Source: Symbiodinium natans (Eukaryota > Sar > Dinophyceae > Suessiales > Symbiodiniaceae). From it: 64,000 nt of DNA. The notes below the pieces were generated by a model that did no database searches, had not been told where the DNA came from, and worked only from the letters and a program-made list of their open reading frames with translations. A program made the translations under genes and the position numbers. Shown here in pieces: positions 1 through 10,014 of this stretch (the first letter of the stretch is position 1; each line of letters begins with the position of its first letter). The DNA is taken from contig CAJNDS010002252.1 of NCBI GenBank assembly GCA_905221605.1, forward strand, positions 84,501 through 148,500, given 5' to 3'.

Positions 1-114
1 TTAGGGCGAGGGGGTGGTCCAAAAAGCACGAACCCCAAGTCCTAAACCGAAAAGTCTGCTCAGCACTAAGACACTAAGCTGTACACAATATTCTTGATCC
101 CCCTCCCAACCCTA

Positions 115-408
115 AACCCTGAAACCCTGAAACCCTGAAACCCTGAAACCCTGAAACCCTGAAACCCTGAAACCCTGAAACCCTGAAACCCTGAAACCCT
201 GAAACCCTGAAACCCTGAAACCCTGAAACCCTGAAACCCTGAAACCCTGAAACCCTGAAACCCTGAAACCCTGAAACCCTGAAACCCTGAAACCCTGAAA
301 CCCTGAAACCCCCTGAAACCCTGAAACCCTGAAACCCTGAAACCCTGAAACCCTGAAACCCTGAAACCCTGAAACCCTGAAACCCTGAAACCCTGAAACC
401 CTGAAACC
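115..408. repeat. CCCTGAAA octamer array
   Basis: About 36 near-perfect CCCTGAAA octamers, a one-base-longer variant of the telomere heptamer, with one CCCC slip near 310. It passes into CCCCAAA and CCCTAAA at its right edge. The long glycine/phenylalanine-rich frames across it are by-products of the repeat. Confidence 0.95.
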
Positions 409-453
409 CCAAACCCCAAACCCTAAACTCTAAACCCTAAACCCTAAACCCAG

Positions 454-558
454 ATTAAAAAAGAAGAACGCCTGTGTGAAAAGGTGCGTTCGGAGCTCTG
501 CTTGGGGCGCAACCGCCTGGGACCCTCGGCGGTTCCGGGAGTTTCGGTTCTGAGGCGG
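454..558 (+). CDS. Candidate internal exon, 35 codons
   Basis: The island starts after CCCTAAACCCAG and is open for exactly 35 codons to a GTACCC donor. The peptide begins IKKEERLCEKVRSELCLG and is charged and non-repetitive. A TTTAGGG array follows 26 bases downstream. Product not recognised. Splice sites and frame are inferred. Confidence 0.45.
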
Positions 559-583
559 GTACCCTTATGTTCCCCTCAAGCCG

Positions 584-655
584 GTTTAGGGTTTAGGGTT
601 TAGGGTTTAGGGTTTAGGGTTTAGGGTTTAGGGTTTAGGGTTTAGGGTTTTAGGT
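584..655. repeat. TTTAGGG array
   Basis: About nine to ten TTTAGGG heptamers, lying downstream of the candidate exon at 454-558 in the orientation seen after most islands. Confidence 0.95.
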
Positions 656-965
656 CCCCAAAACCCTTATTCCCCTAAAGCCTAAAACCCTTTGTTCAGT
701 GTCTTGGCTCCTTTGGCAGGCCCACGTTTGTGGTCTCAAGACGTGGTGCCCAGTAGTAAGCAAATTCCTTCTTGTTGGGGCTTAGGTTCACTGTACAAAT
801 GCCGCGAAGCAGGAGCGGGCCAACTCTCTTATTGTTTTGGGCCGCTGGCGAACTATGACGGTTTGGTTTGGTTGGGTCTTTAGGGTAGAGTTGGGTGCAG
901 AGAGTCTAGAGGCAGATTTTTCATCATCACTATCACCATCGTGAGGGGTCCATGGAGATTTGCCC
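656..965. other. No gene seen; presumed intron interior
   Basis: Unique, moderately GC-rich sequence between a TTTAGGG array on the left and a CCCCAAA array on the right. An open frame on the + strand (692-883) has no splice or start context and I do not call it. Confidence 0.4.
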
Positions 966-1200
966 TAAACCCCAAACCCCAAACCCCAAACCCCAAACCC
1001 CAAACCCCAAACCCCAAACCCCAAACCCCAAACCCCAAACCCCAAACCCCAAACCCCATACCCCAAACCCCAAACCCCAAACCCCAAACCCCAAACCCCA
1101 AACCCCAAACCCCAAACCCCAAACCCCAAACCCTAAACCCTAAACCCTAAACCCTAAACCCTAAACCCTAAACCCTAAACCCTAAACCCCAAACCCTAAA
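966..1200. repeat. CCCCAAA array passing into CCCTAAA
   Basis: More than 20 CCCCAAA heptamers with a single T variant near 1059, followed by eight or so CCCTAAA units. The switch from one variant to the other is abrupt. The PNPKPQT repeat peptides encoded here are by-products. Confidence 0.95.
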
Positions 1201-1452
1201 TCCTAAACCCGAAACCCTAAGGTGATGAAGAAGGCATTCAGGGGCTTCAGGGTTCAGGATCCTCAGGGGCTGCAGAGGTCAAAACCGGGAGTTCAGAGTT
1301 GAGGGTCCAGAGGTTTTTTCAGGGTCCTCTGGTTTGGAGCATAGGGTTCGTAACCCCTTAAACCCAAAACCCTAAGCCTTAAAGCCCCAAACCCGAAACC
1401 ATACGCCCTAAGCCTTAAAGCCCCAGACCCTGTCTGAGGAAACTGCACCCAG

Positions 1453-1504
1453 ACCAAGCTCTTCCTTCAGCGGGGAAACGTGGACAGGCTCCGCCCCACC
1501 CCTG
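1453..1504 (+). CDS. Candidate small exon
   Basis: The 52-base island follows CACCCAG and ends at a GTACGC donor. The open frame reads TKLFLQRGNVDRLRPTP. It sits to the right of degenerate CCCTAAG repeats and left of a TTTAGGG array at about 1555. Product unknown. Confidence 0.4.
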
Positions 1505-1917
1505 GTACGCAGTGCATACGCTGGGACTTATTGCCTTTTTTTGCGGTTTGTAGGGTTTAGGGTTTAGGGTTTAGGGCTATGACCCAGAGTAGGTAGGCCC
1601 TGATTATCGTCGTTAGGGTTTAGGTTCCCTTACAAGCCCCTTTCAACCAAAAGACGGTACCCGGCGCTTAAGATTGGAGTGGAGAGTTTACGGGTTTACA
1701 GGCTAGTTGCGGCTCAGGCCTTTGGATAAAATTCCCAAACCCTGAACCTTAAACCTTCAACCCTGTAACCTTAATCCTAAACCCTACATCCTAGACCCTA
1801 AATCCTGAACCCTGTAACCTTAACCCTAACCCCTACATCCTAAACCCTAAAACCTAAACCCTAAACCTTCATCCTCAACCCCTAAGCATTAAACTATGAC
1901 AAAGGCTGCAGCTGCAG

Positions 1918-2000
1918 GGAAGCGTCCCCAAACCTTGGCACGCCTTAAGCAAGTTGCCACGGATTGGCACACAGCCTCTGCCAAGATACAGCATGTCTCG
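1918..2000 (+). CDS. Candidate exon
   Basis: Open frame after GCTGCAG, ending before GTGCAAGT. The peptide starts GKRPQTLARLKQVATDWHTA. The frame is also open leftwards to an ATG at 1896, so this could be a first coding exon. Both flanks are CCCTAAA-type, unlike most islands. Product unknown. Confidence 0.4.
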
Positions 2001-2010
2001 GTGCAAGTCC

Positions 2011-2166
2011 CTAAACCCGAAACCCTAAACCCTAAACCCTAAACCCTAAACCCTAAACCCTAAACCCTAAACCCTAAACCCTAAACCCTAAGCTCTAAAC
2101 ATCTCTGAACCCTAAACCCTAAACCCTAAACCCTAAACCCTAAACCCTAAACCCTAAACCCTAAAC
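2011..2166. repeat. CCCTAAA arrays
   Basis: Two CCCTAAA blocks of about ten and eight units, separated by a short degenerate stretch near 2090-2110. A roughly 100-base island (2169-2265) follows and then a TTTAGGG array; the island is open in one frame but I could not choose splice sites. Confidence 0.95.
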
Positions 2167-2465
2167 CCGTGCTTCGGGGCTCATGGCGGGTGGAGTCGGT
2201 CCATTGGTTGCTGAGGGTTCGTCCCGCAGGGGGTGTAGGTGTGGGCCTCAGGTACTCCTCTGCAGCTTTAGGGTTTAGGGTTTAGGGTTTAGGGGCTTTC
2301 TGCTGTTACCCTTCAGTGCTCTTGTTGGGTGTTGAATGGGCTGGCTTCTGCCCCTGGGAATGCAGGCTTCGGCCGGGGGCCTTATCCTAAGGCGCCCGAC
2401 AGCAGCATAACGACACGTCCTCAAGCTCTCAACACACATATGAAGCAGGGTTTATATTTCTTTTT

Positions 2466-4133
2466 TTGGTGAGTGTATATAAGGTTACAAAAGTTGGTTG
2501 CCTGAATATTAAAGATTTGCGCCCTCTCAGCATTGCTCCTGTTGCGTATAGGTTCTTTGCCAAAACTATGCTTCGCATGTCCTGTGGGTGTAGTGCCCGC
2601 ATCAACAAGCATTCCGTAGGCGGGGTTCCTGCCCGTTCCGCTACGGTTGCTTTTATGAGGGTGGCGCTTTTTGTTGAAAAGACTCGTTCCGAAAAATCTG
2701 CCGGCATTGGCTTGGGTATTGACACCCAAAAGTTTTTTGACTCTATCCCTTTTGCGCTGGCAATTAAGGGTTTGCAGGACATTGGTTTCCCTAGGCCTGT
2801 TCTTATTGTTTGGGTTAATTACAGTACCCAAATTAAGCGATATGTTTCTCTTCACGATAGCCTTTTTGATGTGCCGATCACATGTACTAACGGTGTGCCG
2901 CAAGGCGACCCTATATCTATGCTCGCGGCCGCGGCTTGTCTCAGTCAATGGCTGGATATTGTTTTTAGCATTCCTGCGCCCATGCCGTGCGAGGCATGGG
3001 TATATGTCGATGACAGACTACTTTGTGCCATGGTTCGTTCCTGCGAGGAGCTTCGTTTTTTCCAAAATATCTTTGAGCGCACGGTTGAATGGGACAGTTC
3101 TTGGGGTTTCCATATTGTGCCCAAAACTTACCAGTTTCAAATTGGTACTTCTTTTTCTGTTTCCTGGAATAACGGTGAGAAGGTTGCCAGCAATGAGGCT
3201 CCTATTTATCTGGGCGTTCCTCTTCCCACGAAGAACTGCTCGCGGGTTGCCTTTTTCGCTCCTATTCTTGAAGATTGCTTTCGCATCCTTGAGTCTCTTT
3301 CGCGTGCTGGTAACAACATCGTTGCTAAGGTGAGGCGTTACCTGTGTTCTGCCGTTGTCATGCCTAAGTTCACTTACGTGGCCATGGTCTCTCGCCTTGT
3401 TGCTAATGATGCTGATCGTTTACGCGGTCGCATCGTCAGCCTCTGCTTGAGCTCCCCGCTGGCTTCGCACCATGCTGCCCTGGCGTTTGTTCTTCCTTGT
3501 CACAGATTTGATCCCATGTCTGCTTGCGTTTATGCCTCTTTGCAACAGTGGGAAAAACTTTTTTCTGGGGAAGATGGTGCTCATTTTCTTCATGCTTGTG
3601 CTCAAGGGGGGTTTGCCAATGGCCCTGCTAAGCTTTTTCATGATGATCTTCAAGCTATCGGATGGTCTTTTGATCCTCGTGGTGTTGTGGTTGATGCGCA
3701 GGGTAAAGTGGTTTGGACTCCTGGTGCTGCAAACAAAGAGCTGCTTGGTCATTTGCTTCGTATGCAGTTGCGGCGCAGACTCTGCGGTCTTCTTGCTGGT
3801 GATACTTGGCTCGGCTCTAATCACGCTGATCTCGTCGCTACCTGCAAGCTCGTGAAGCAATGGGATACGTCGCATCCGCTTTATTATGTTTTGGAACGTC
3901 TGCTTTGCAATGGTCACAGTACCCCATATCGTGTTTGGCGTATGGGCAAAGCCACATCTCCTGAGTGTCCGTATTGTAAGGCTGAGTGTTGCGATATCCC
4001 GCACCTTCTCTTTTCTTGCAAGAGATTTGCTTCTTTTCGCACACGCAACCCCTTACGTGACCATGACATGTCAAACTGGAAGCAGTGCGCGTTAAGCGTG
4101 GGGTTTGCACTCTTGATATGCCCGTTCATGTGA
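2466..4133 (+). pseudogene. Reverse transcriptase fragment with zinc knuckle
   Basis: Frame 1 of the retroelement. Seen: an RPLSIAP segment typical of RT motif 1, GVPQGDP at about residues 143-149 counted from 2466, and the catalytic YVDD at about residues 180-183. Near the C-terminus there is C501-x2-C504-x8-H513-x4-C518, the CCHC knuckle found after the RT in many LINEs. The family's function is target-primed reverse transcription. The polymerase active site looks intact, but the protein has no start and changes frame around 4085-4130. Confidence 0.85.
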
Positions 4134-4605
4134 GACAGATGTGGCCTCAATTTCAGGCTTGGATTTGTGAGCTCTTGTCCTTTTGGATGGCTCTTGAGCG
4201 CCAAAGAAACGGCAACCCTAACAGTAAAGACATCCTTCATGCTGAAGAGCCTCCGCCTATCTGCGACATTGATACCGGCACGGTGTTTCCCACTTGTGTC
4301 ACTCCAACTCTCACGTCTGTGCTGCGTCTCAAGTGGGCTCCCTTCACTAGACGCACTGATTGGCAGAAATGGCAAGGTAACCTTCAGCAGTTTGCTGAAA
4401 TGTTTCTCTTTTGGAGTGTCTGGTCTCCGCTGCCTGGTCGTGGCAGTACTTCCTGCACTTGGACTTATGCTTTTTGCTTATATCTTGAACTGATGGGTTC
4501 TAAATACCTTCCGTCCACTTATGATCAAGGCTGTAGTTTTGCTCAAGCTTGTTGGCGTTTTCGCACTCAAAGTTTTGCTCTCTGGGAGCGTTGTGGTCTC
4601 TCTCT
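4085..4605 (+). pseudogene. Retroelement middle fragment, second frame
   Basis: Continuation of the retroelement protein in another frame. The natural-looking sequence runs from the end of the zinc-knuckle region to about 4600 (WQKWQGNLQQFAEMFLFWS within it). Beyond about 4610 this frame becomes an artificial hydrophobic run while a third frame becomes protein-like. No domain recognised. Confidence 0.6.
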
Positions 4606-5709
4606 GAGCTTGTCCGGCACATTGCTGCCCTTCCTCCTGATAAGGTCTGTCCGGCTGGTGCTCCTCCTGGCCTTTCCTGTGACATCTTCACGCAAGTCTG
4701 CAATCTGTATTTGGATCATCGCAATGCGAATCCTTCTCAATACTGTGTTCTTGGGGTCAACATGTCTGATATTCAGCTTCCTAAGGCTACCGCGATTTCT
4801 CGGCAGAGTGAATTGTTCATCAACTTTCGCTCTCGCATCCATGGCAAGGCTACTGTTGCACCATGGATCTCGGTCGCTCCTACTGTGTTTGCTGTTGCCA
4901 AAGGCACGAAACAAGTGAACGGGAAAATTCTTGTTAAAGAATGTGGTGGCCTGGGGCAGTTTGATTTGGAGGTGATTCCTTCCGTTCCGCTCCCTCTTCT
5001 CCGTGAGGCATTTGGTGGTCGCCGTCCTCTTCGTACTGCTTGTGCGTTGCTCCACACCTGGCGTGATTTTTTGCAGCGTATTGATGCCTATTCTTCTGGC
5101 CACTTGCTTTCTACTTCTTCTTTTGATGACGTTTGGCGCTGTGCTTTCTGCGACCGTGATAGGAGTCAATGTCAGGCCAAAAGTTCTACTGCTGCCTGTC
5201 CTGGCCCATCTGACTCTGCGATCCTCGCTGCCATTCGTCTTCGTTGCCTTCGACTTTTGTCGTTGGCTGAGCTGTCATTTCACAGGCTGCAGTTTGCTGA
5301 TGTTTCTGTCACTTTGGATGACTCTGGCCTGCCTAAGCTGGAGGCCATTGTTGAGTCTCTTGTGAATTCGGTTACGAATCTCACTTATGATGGTGTCGTT
5401 CAATTATGCAAGGATAATTGTCGATCCCCTTCTGCTTTTTCCAAATGGTGGAAAGCTGTTCTTTCTAGGTGGAAATGTCTCATTGATCATTGGCAAAAGG
5501 GCAAGCACTTTGTTCTCCCTTTTGATGTCACTGCTCGGGACGGTTTCTGTATAGCGTGCCACTTGAGATGTCCAAACTTTTCAAAGTTTCTCATCAACTT
5601 TCATCGGAGACAATGTGTTCCGCATGCTCTCGTTTCACGTGTTAATGAAGTGCGCTCGGTCCTCTTGTTGCTCGTGAAGGACTTGGAGCGGCTTCGTGGT
5701 GTGCTTTAG
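4549..5709 (+). pseudogene. Retroelement C-terminal fragment, third frame
   Basis: From about 4600 the protein-like frame is this one, ending at a TAG at 5707-5709. It includes cysteine pairs (CAFCDRDRSQC and CIACHLRC) that may bind zinc. The fragment follows the RT region without a new start, so I read it as the C-terminus of the same polyprotein after a second frameshift rather than a separate gene. Confidence 0.6.
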
Positions 5710-5939
5710 TTTTTCGCTTCTTGCTCGGACAGCTCTTCGGAGACTCCAGGGGGACAAGAAATATATACCCTACTTCATATGGGATTCTATTCTATTTGGT
5801 GTATAGAAGGGGTACCCCTATTTTGGAAAATGCCCATATATCGAGAGGAACTCACACCACCCCCGTCAACGTACTGTCTTACGCTACCCGAAGATGACCC
5901 CATCAACAGGATGCTAGAAGAGCGAAGATTCTTCCTAAG

Positions 5940-6420
5940 CCCGAATCCATAAACCCTAAACCCGATTTCGACCCTAAACCAAGCTCTAACACTAAAACCT
6001 AAACCCCAAAATCCTGAACCCTACACCCAAGACCCTAAACACCCTGGCCCCCTACCCTAACCCCCAAAACCCCTAAGCCCTAAACACCCCAAGCCTTAAC
6101 CCCTAAACCCCTAAACACCCCCCCCCCCCCCCCCCCCTCCCCGCAAATCCCCAAAGTAACCGAAGCTCCCCAAATCCCAAACCCTAAACCCTAAACCCAC
6201 AAACCCCTGAACCCAAAACCCCCTAAATCCCCCCCAAAACCCCAAACCCCTAAAACCCCAACCCCAAACCCCTAAAACCCCAAGCCCAAACCCCAAACCC
6301 TAAACCCTAAACCCCCAAAACCCCCCTAAATCCCCCCCAAGACCCTAAACCCTAAACCCTAAACCCTAAACCCTAAACCCTAAACCCTAAACCCTAAACC
6401 CTAAACCCTAAACCCATTCA
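5940..6420. repeat. Degenerate C-rich telomere-like repeats with C-runs
   Basis: Irregular CCCTAAA / CCCCTAAA / CCCAAA units interrupted by runs of C (for example 6117-6137), ending in about nine clean CCCTAAA units at 6344-6413. No gene seen. Confidence 0.85.
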
Positions 6421-6423
6421 TAA

Positions 6424-6459
6424 GTGGGAATCTTGACCATGATGTTTGGCATACATGAT

Positions 6460-6495
<36 letters not shown>

Positions 6496-6825
6496 CCTTG
6501 GAAGTTGGCCCATCTTGGCAGGAGTCCCACCCCCCCCCCCCTCAAGCGTAACAGCCGTAGCTGTGCCACAGTTGGTTTGCTTTCACGTATTTCCAGACCT
6601 GTTATTCGGAAGTTCCCTGCTTTCGAAACACAGCCTTTGTTTCGAAACATGGATGTCACAGCCACAACTGCTTCACAAAACGATATCCAATCTCACCTTG
6701 GTTCCAGCGCTATATCTGAAGGTTGCGATGTCACATGTGCGAGTAAAAGGATATCTGCTCATAGTATTCTCGCGTCCCCGGGGCCTACAGGACATGTCTT
6801 GATGATGTGGGTGCTAATAATGTAG
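6424..6825 (+). CDS. Orphan open frame after a G-tract, doubtful
   Basis: An open frame of 133 codons crosses the 33-base G run, so its start is unreliable. From about 6540 the translation (around SRISRPVIRKFPAFETQPLF) is non-repetitive and the interval lacks telomere repeats. No domain is recognised and other frames are partly open. It could be a remnant of a transposon or gene. Confidence 0.15.
6462..6494. repeat. Homopolymer G tract, 33 bases
   Basis: Uninterrupted run of about 33 G, with a run of C at 6530-6541 nearby that could pair with it. Confidence 0.95.
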
Positions 6826-7595
6826 GGTTATAAGGTTAAAAATCCTATAGAGTTTAGCGTTATGACCCTAAACCCTATATGCTTTAAGGCTTAAGGAAAA
6901 CAGTAAAGTGGTTAAATCACTGAGGGACTAGGGTTACGTTTGTGCAATGCCCTAAACCTTAAACTCTAAACCTTTAACCTCTTATAGGGTTTAAACCCTA
7001 AAGGGCTAACCCGGTAGGGTAGATAAACCCTGACCCGAAAGGGGCCCTATAGGGTTTAAGGCTTAACCTCGTTTGAATGCCCCAACTTAAATTTAAATCC
7101 CCAGGCCTTAAACCTCTGAAAACCTTATGCTTTAATGCCTAAACCTGATGTATTTAAGGTCTGGGCATTTATACATTCAGCATTAGAACCCTAAACCCTT
7201 TATGCTGTAAGGCTTAAGGAAAACAGTAGGATTTAAGCCTCAAGGCCTATAATATAAGCTTATAAGGTTCTAATCCTATAGAGTTTAGCGTTATAACCCT
7301 AAAGCCTATATGTTTTAATTAAGGCTTAAGGAAAACAGTAAAATGATTAAATCCCTGAGGGTCTAAGGTTACGTTTTTGCAATGCCCTAAACCTTAAACT
7401 CTAAACCTTTAACCTCTTACAGGGTTTAAATCCTATAGGGTTAAACCTTTAACAACCTTATAGGGCTTAAATGTTTTAATGCCTAAACCTGATGTACCTA
7501 AGGTGTGGGCATTTATACCTTCAGCGTTATAACCCTAAACCCTATCTGCTCTAAAGCTTAAGGTAAACAGTAGGATTTAAGTCTCAAGGCCTATA

Positions 7596-8069
7596 ATATG
7601 GGGTTGTATCAAAACCCCGCGCAGTCGATTTTGAAAGGAATTGCCCGAAGCGTTTGGGCCGTGCTTCTGACTCGTAAAACGATAATCAAGAAAATAAACC
7701 GATAACTTTGTAGTAACAGGGCGGGCAGGCGCTATTCCAGTGATAAGCTTGTACTACAAATACATGAAAACATTGAAAACCCAGCCTGCTCAGCTTGCAC
7801 TACAAATCAACGGAAACCTAGCCGGTTTCAGTACTAAGCTTGTACAACAAATCAATGAAAACCCAGCCTGCTCAATGGCACGTCCGTTCCAGTACTAAGC
7901 TTGTACTACAAATCAACGAAAACCCAATCGGCTCACGGGAACGTCGGTTCCAGTACTAAGCTTGTACTACAAATCAACGAAAACCCAACCGGCTCACGGG
8001 AACGTCGGTTCCAGTACTAAGCTTGTAGGATGAATAGATTTAACTCGGGGTTTTTGTACAACCCCATAT
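7596..8069. mobile_element. 474-bp inverted-repeat element inserted in the satellite
   Basis: The ends are 24-base terminal inverted repeats with about two mismatches: ATATGGGGTTGTA at the left and TACAACCCCATAT at the right, each continuing into matching AACCCCG / CGGGGTT. It lies exactly where a satellite copy should run on (compare about 7240 with the junctions). There is no coding capacity; the interior is tandem repeat. This fits a non-autonomous DNA transposon. Target duplication is ambiguous (AT-rich). Confidence 0.75.
7735..8032. repeat. 61-bp tandem repeat inside the element
   Basis: About five copies, the last three clean, of a 61-bp unit containing CAGTACTAAGCTTGTACTAC and a conserved CGGCTCACGGGAACGTCGG. 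The first units are shorter and diverged. The palindromic AAGCTT recurs in almost all units. Confidence 0.85.
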
Positions 8070-8523
8070 AGGGTTATAAGGTTCTTATCCTATAGAGTTT
8101 AGCGTTATAACCCTAAACCCAAACACTATATGCTTTCAGGCTTAAGGAAAACAGTAAAGTGATTAAATCCCTGAGGGTTACGTTTTTGCAATGCCCTAAA
8201 CCTTAAACTCTAAACCTTTAACCTCGTATAGGGTTTAAACCCTGAAGTGCTGCACTATAGGGTTTAAGGTTTAACCTAGGTTGAATGCCCAAACCTGAAT
8301 TTAATTCAACCTTTAAAAGCCTTATAAGGTTTAAAGGTTTTAATGTCTAAACCTGATGCACCTAAGGTCAGGGCATTTATACCGTCGGCGTTATAACCCT
8401 AAACCCTCGTACATCTGCTTTGCACTCGCAACAAAATCAACTTCATCCAAAACACTGCATCACATTCAAAAAAACTCCGCCTCACAACAGTCCCCTCTCA
8501 AACCCTAAACCCTAAACCCCCAG

Positions 8524-8602
8524 ATGCCTGAGCCTTGCAGGGACTCGGGCCAATGCTGCTCCGGCCTGCGGCTCCATGGCGCGGCCACCCGAAAACCCCC
8601 CG
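8524..8602 (+). CDS. Candidate exon
   Basis: It begins after CCCCCAG directly right of CCCTAAA units and ends at GTAGGA, followed about 25 bases later by TTTGGGG/TTTAGGG repeats. The open frame begins MPEPCRDSGQCCSGLRLHGA. It could be cysteine-rich and secreted, but the product is unknown. Confidence 0.4.
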
Positions 8603-9365
8603 GTAGGAAAACCACAGAAAGGGTTTGGGGTTTGGGTTTAGGGTTTAGGGTTTAGGGTTGAGGGTTGAGGGTTTAGGGTTTAGGGTTTAGGGTTTAGGGT
8701 TTAGGATTCATAACTCTATTTTTAGGACTCTTAGGGTTTAGGACTTTGGGTGTTCGTGGAATGCCTTGTTGGGTTTGCAGGGGCCGGGTTCCCAGGTTCT
8801 CGGGTCTTGGGGGCTGCGGTTCCGCAACCCTGAACCCTGAACCTTAAGCCCTACACCCTGAACCCTAAGCCCCAAACCCTAAACCCTAAACCCGAAACCC
8901 TAAACCCGAAACCCTAAACCCGAAACCCTAAACCCTAAACCCTAAACCCTCAGGCCTAAACCCTAAACCTTATAACCTAAACCCCAAAATCCCCTACAAG
9001 CAAGTGCTCAACTGCAAAGCCCTAAACCCTCGATGCGCCATGTAAGGCCTCAAGGGTCCCCTCACCTAGTGTGACAACAGCCCTTTGGCTCAGCAAGGCA
9101 TTTCGGGTGCCCCGGAAGAGAGACACAGCCTTGTTTTGTCTTACTGGTTCTTCATGGTTTGGGACCTGGGTTCCCCTGCAGAATTTCTTGAAATGGATAC
9201 ATCTGGGGCGGTGTACCCAATTCCCAACTTCCCTATTGAGATCTAGCAAGTTGTGTTGTCTTTGTATATCAAACCCAGAGGAATGACCTCGTTTTGGGGA
9301 TTGTTTTGGTTCTAAGTGGAGTATGAAAGCCGACGTTAGAGACTGGGGTGTTGAAGAGAACGCAG
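8603..9365. other. Telomere-like arrays and unique intron-like sequence
   Basis: TTTAGGG units to about 8705, a degenerate interval, then CCCTAAA/CCCGAAA units at 8870-8960. From 9010 to 9360 the sequence is unique. Open frames exist on both strands there (9022-9414 minus, 9071-9286 plus), but neither has convincing signals. Confidence 0.5.
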
Positions 9366-9415
9366 GTACCTCAATAGCTGCAAGTATGATCGCACGTGCT
9401 GTCCCCGCGTTCATG
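9366..9415 (+). CDS. Candidate upstream exon of the coiled-coil/Hint gene
   Basis: Follows ACGCAG and ends at a GTGTGT donor. The frame reads TSIAASMIARAVPAFM and finishes on a codon boundary. The next candidate exon (9480) and the long exon (10015) also begin on codon boundaries, so the three join in frame. The hydrophobic peptide could be part of an N-terminal signal or membrane segment. Inferred model. Confidence 0.4.
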
Positions 9416-9479
9416 GTGTGTACCTACCAAAAGTACCCATTTCATGCAAGATGCCCCTGTATTCGGGGTGCTGAGGTAG

Positions 9480-9587
9480 TTTGAAACCTGTCTCCATGGC
9501 TTGCCACCAGGCACCAACGACTGCTTCGACTACTTTGACCAGGCCGGGTTCAAATTTTGCGAAGGCTTCAGGCTTTCAGGATTTACG
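9480..9587 (+). CDS. Candidate exon, 36 codons, upstream of the coiled-coil/Hint gene
   Basis: Open for exactly 36 codons after GAGGTAG and ends at GTGAAC. The peptide contains CLHGLPPGTNDCFDYFDQAG, which is rich in cysteine, aromatic and acidic residues and looks protein-like. Its phase is compatible with the exon beginning at 10015. Product of this part unknown. Confidence 0.5.
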
Positions 9588-10002
9588 GTGAACCCCTTCG
9601 GGCTTCCCAGTTTAGATTTTGCAGTTTAGGGTTGCCCTGGTAGGGATGTGGGGTTTAAGCTGTATCAGGTTCAGGATTGACTGTTTTTAAAGCAGCATTT
9701 TGACCAAGGTTCACGACTTAGGCTGAGGGGTGAAGAGTTTTGACTTTCAGCTTCAGGGGTTCAACGCGGGCAATGTGTCTGCGCCCCCATGGTGGGTTCA
9801 TTGACGAGAGTTGCGTTGTAAGTCTTGAATACGAGCCTTGTGCATAATTGGGGTGCAATTCTTGGAGGTCCTGTTTATATGGAAGATATGGAAGGGGGTT
9901 CTTCAGTTTAGTGCCCCATGCCACAGTCACACACTTGCCTGGAGAAAGGTGGTTACTCGGCCTCAGCCCTACATGGCTCGGAGAGGCCGCTGAGTTGAGG
10001 CG

Positions 10003-10014
10003 CTTTTCTTCTAG
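10003..10014 (+). promoter_or_regulatory. 3' splice acceptor (cis or trans) before the coiled-coil/Hint ORF
   Basis: TTTTCTTCTAG is a pyrimidine tract ending in AG, ten bases before the first ATG of the long ORF. In dinoflagellates such a site could accept the spliced leader in trans or join an upstream exon in cis. The frame is open from the AG, so both remain possible. Confidence 0.55.

Larger units (their letters stand above)
2391..5709 (+). mobile_element. Non-LTR (LINE-type) retrotransposon, 5'-truncated and frameshifted
   Basis: A 3.3-kb block with no telomere-type repeats and lower GC than its surroundings. It contains a reverse transcriptase, a C-terminal CCHC zinc knuckle, and a long C-terminal extension spread over three frames. 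The frame is open from 2391 just after a stop, without a credible ATG and without an apurinic-type endonuclease domain, so the 5' end appears lost. No poly-A tail or clear target-site duplication was found after the stop at 5709. The frame changes near 4.1 and 4.6 kb suggest a dead copy. Confidence 0.85.
6827..8410. repeat. Satellite of about 340-430 bp, three copies
   Basis: Three copies begin with a GGTTATAAGGTT-like motif at about 6827, 7256 and 8070. Each carries TCCTATAGAGTTTAGCGTTA, then AAGGCTTAAGGAAAACAGTA, then a block of CCCTAAACCTTAAACTCTAA type. The units are AT-richer than the surroundings and look derived from diverged telomere-like repeats. The second copy is split by an inserted inverted-repeat element. 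Confidence 0.85.

Noticed and set aside
1-460. Chromosome end
   Set aside because: Telomere-type repeats at the window edge look terminal, but identical arrays occur throughout and unique sequence lies on both sides.
880-1150. GFGVWGL and PNPKPQT repeat proteins
   Set aside because: Simple translations of CCCCAAA/TTTGGGG arrays, also seen at 30748-31008.
2421-4375. Minus-strand frames over the retroelement
   Set aside because: Shadows of the RT reading frame, which has catalytic motifs on the + strand.
7735-8032. CRISPR-like array
   Set aside because: The 61-bp units are head-to-tail with no constant-repeat/variable-spacer structure, and the context is eukaryotic.
9022-9414. 130-codon minus-strand frame
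   Set aside because: Plausible composition in parts, but it overlaps + strand islands with better splice signals and shows no known domain.
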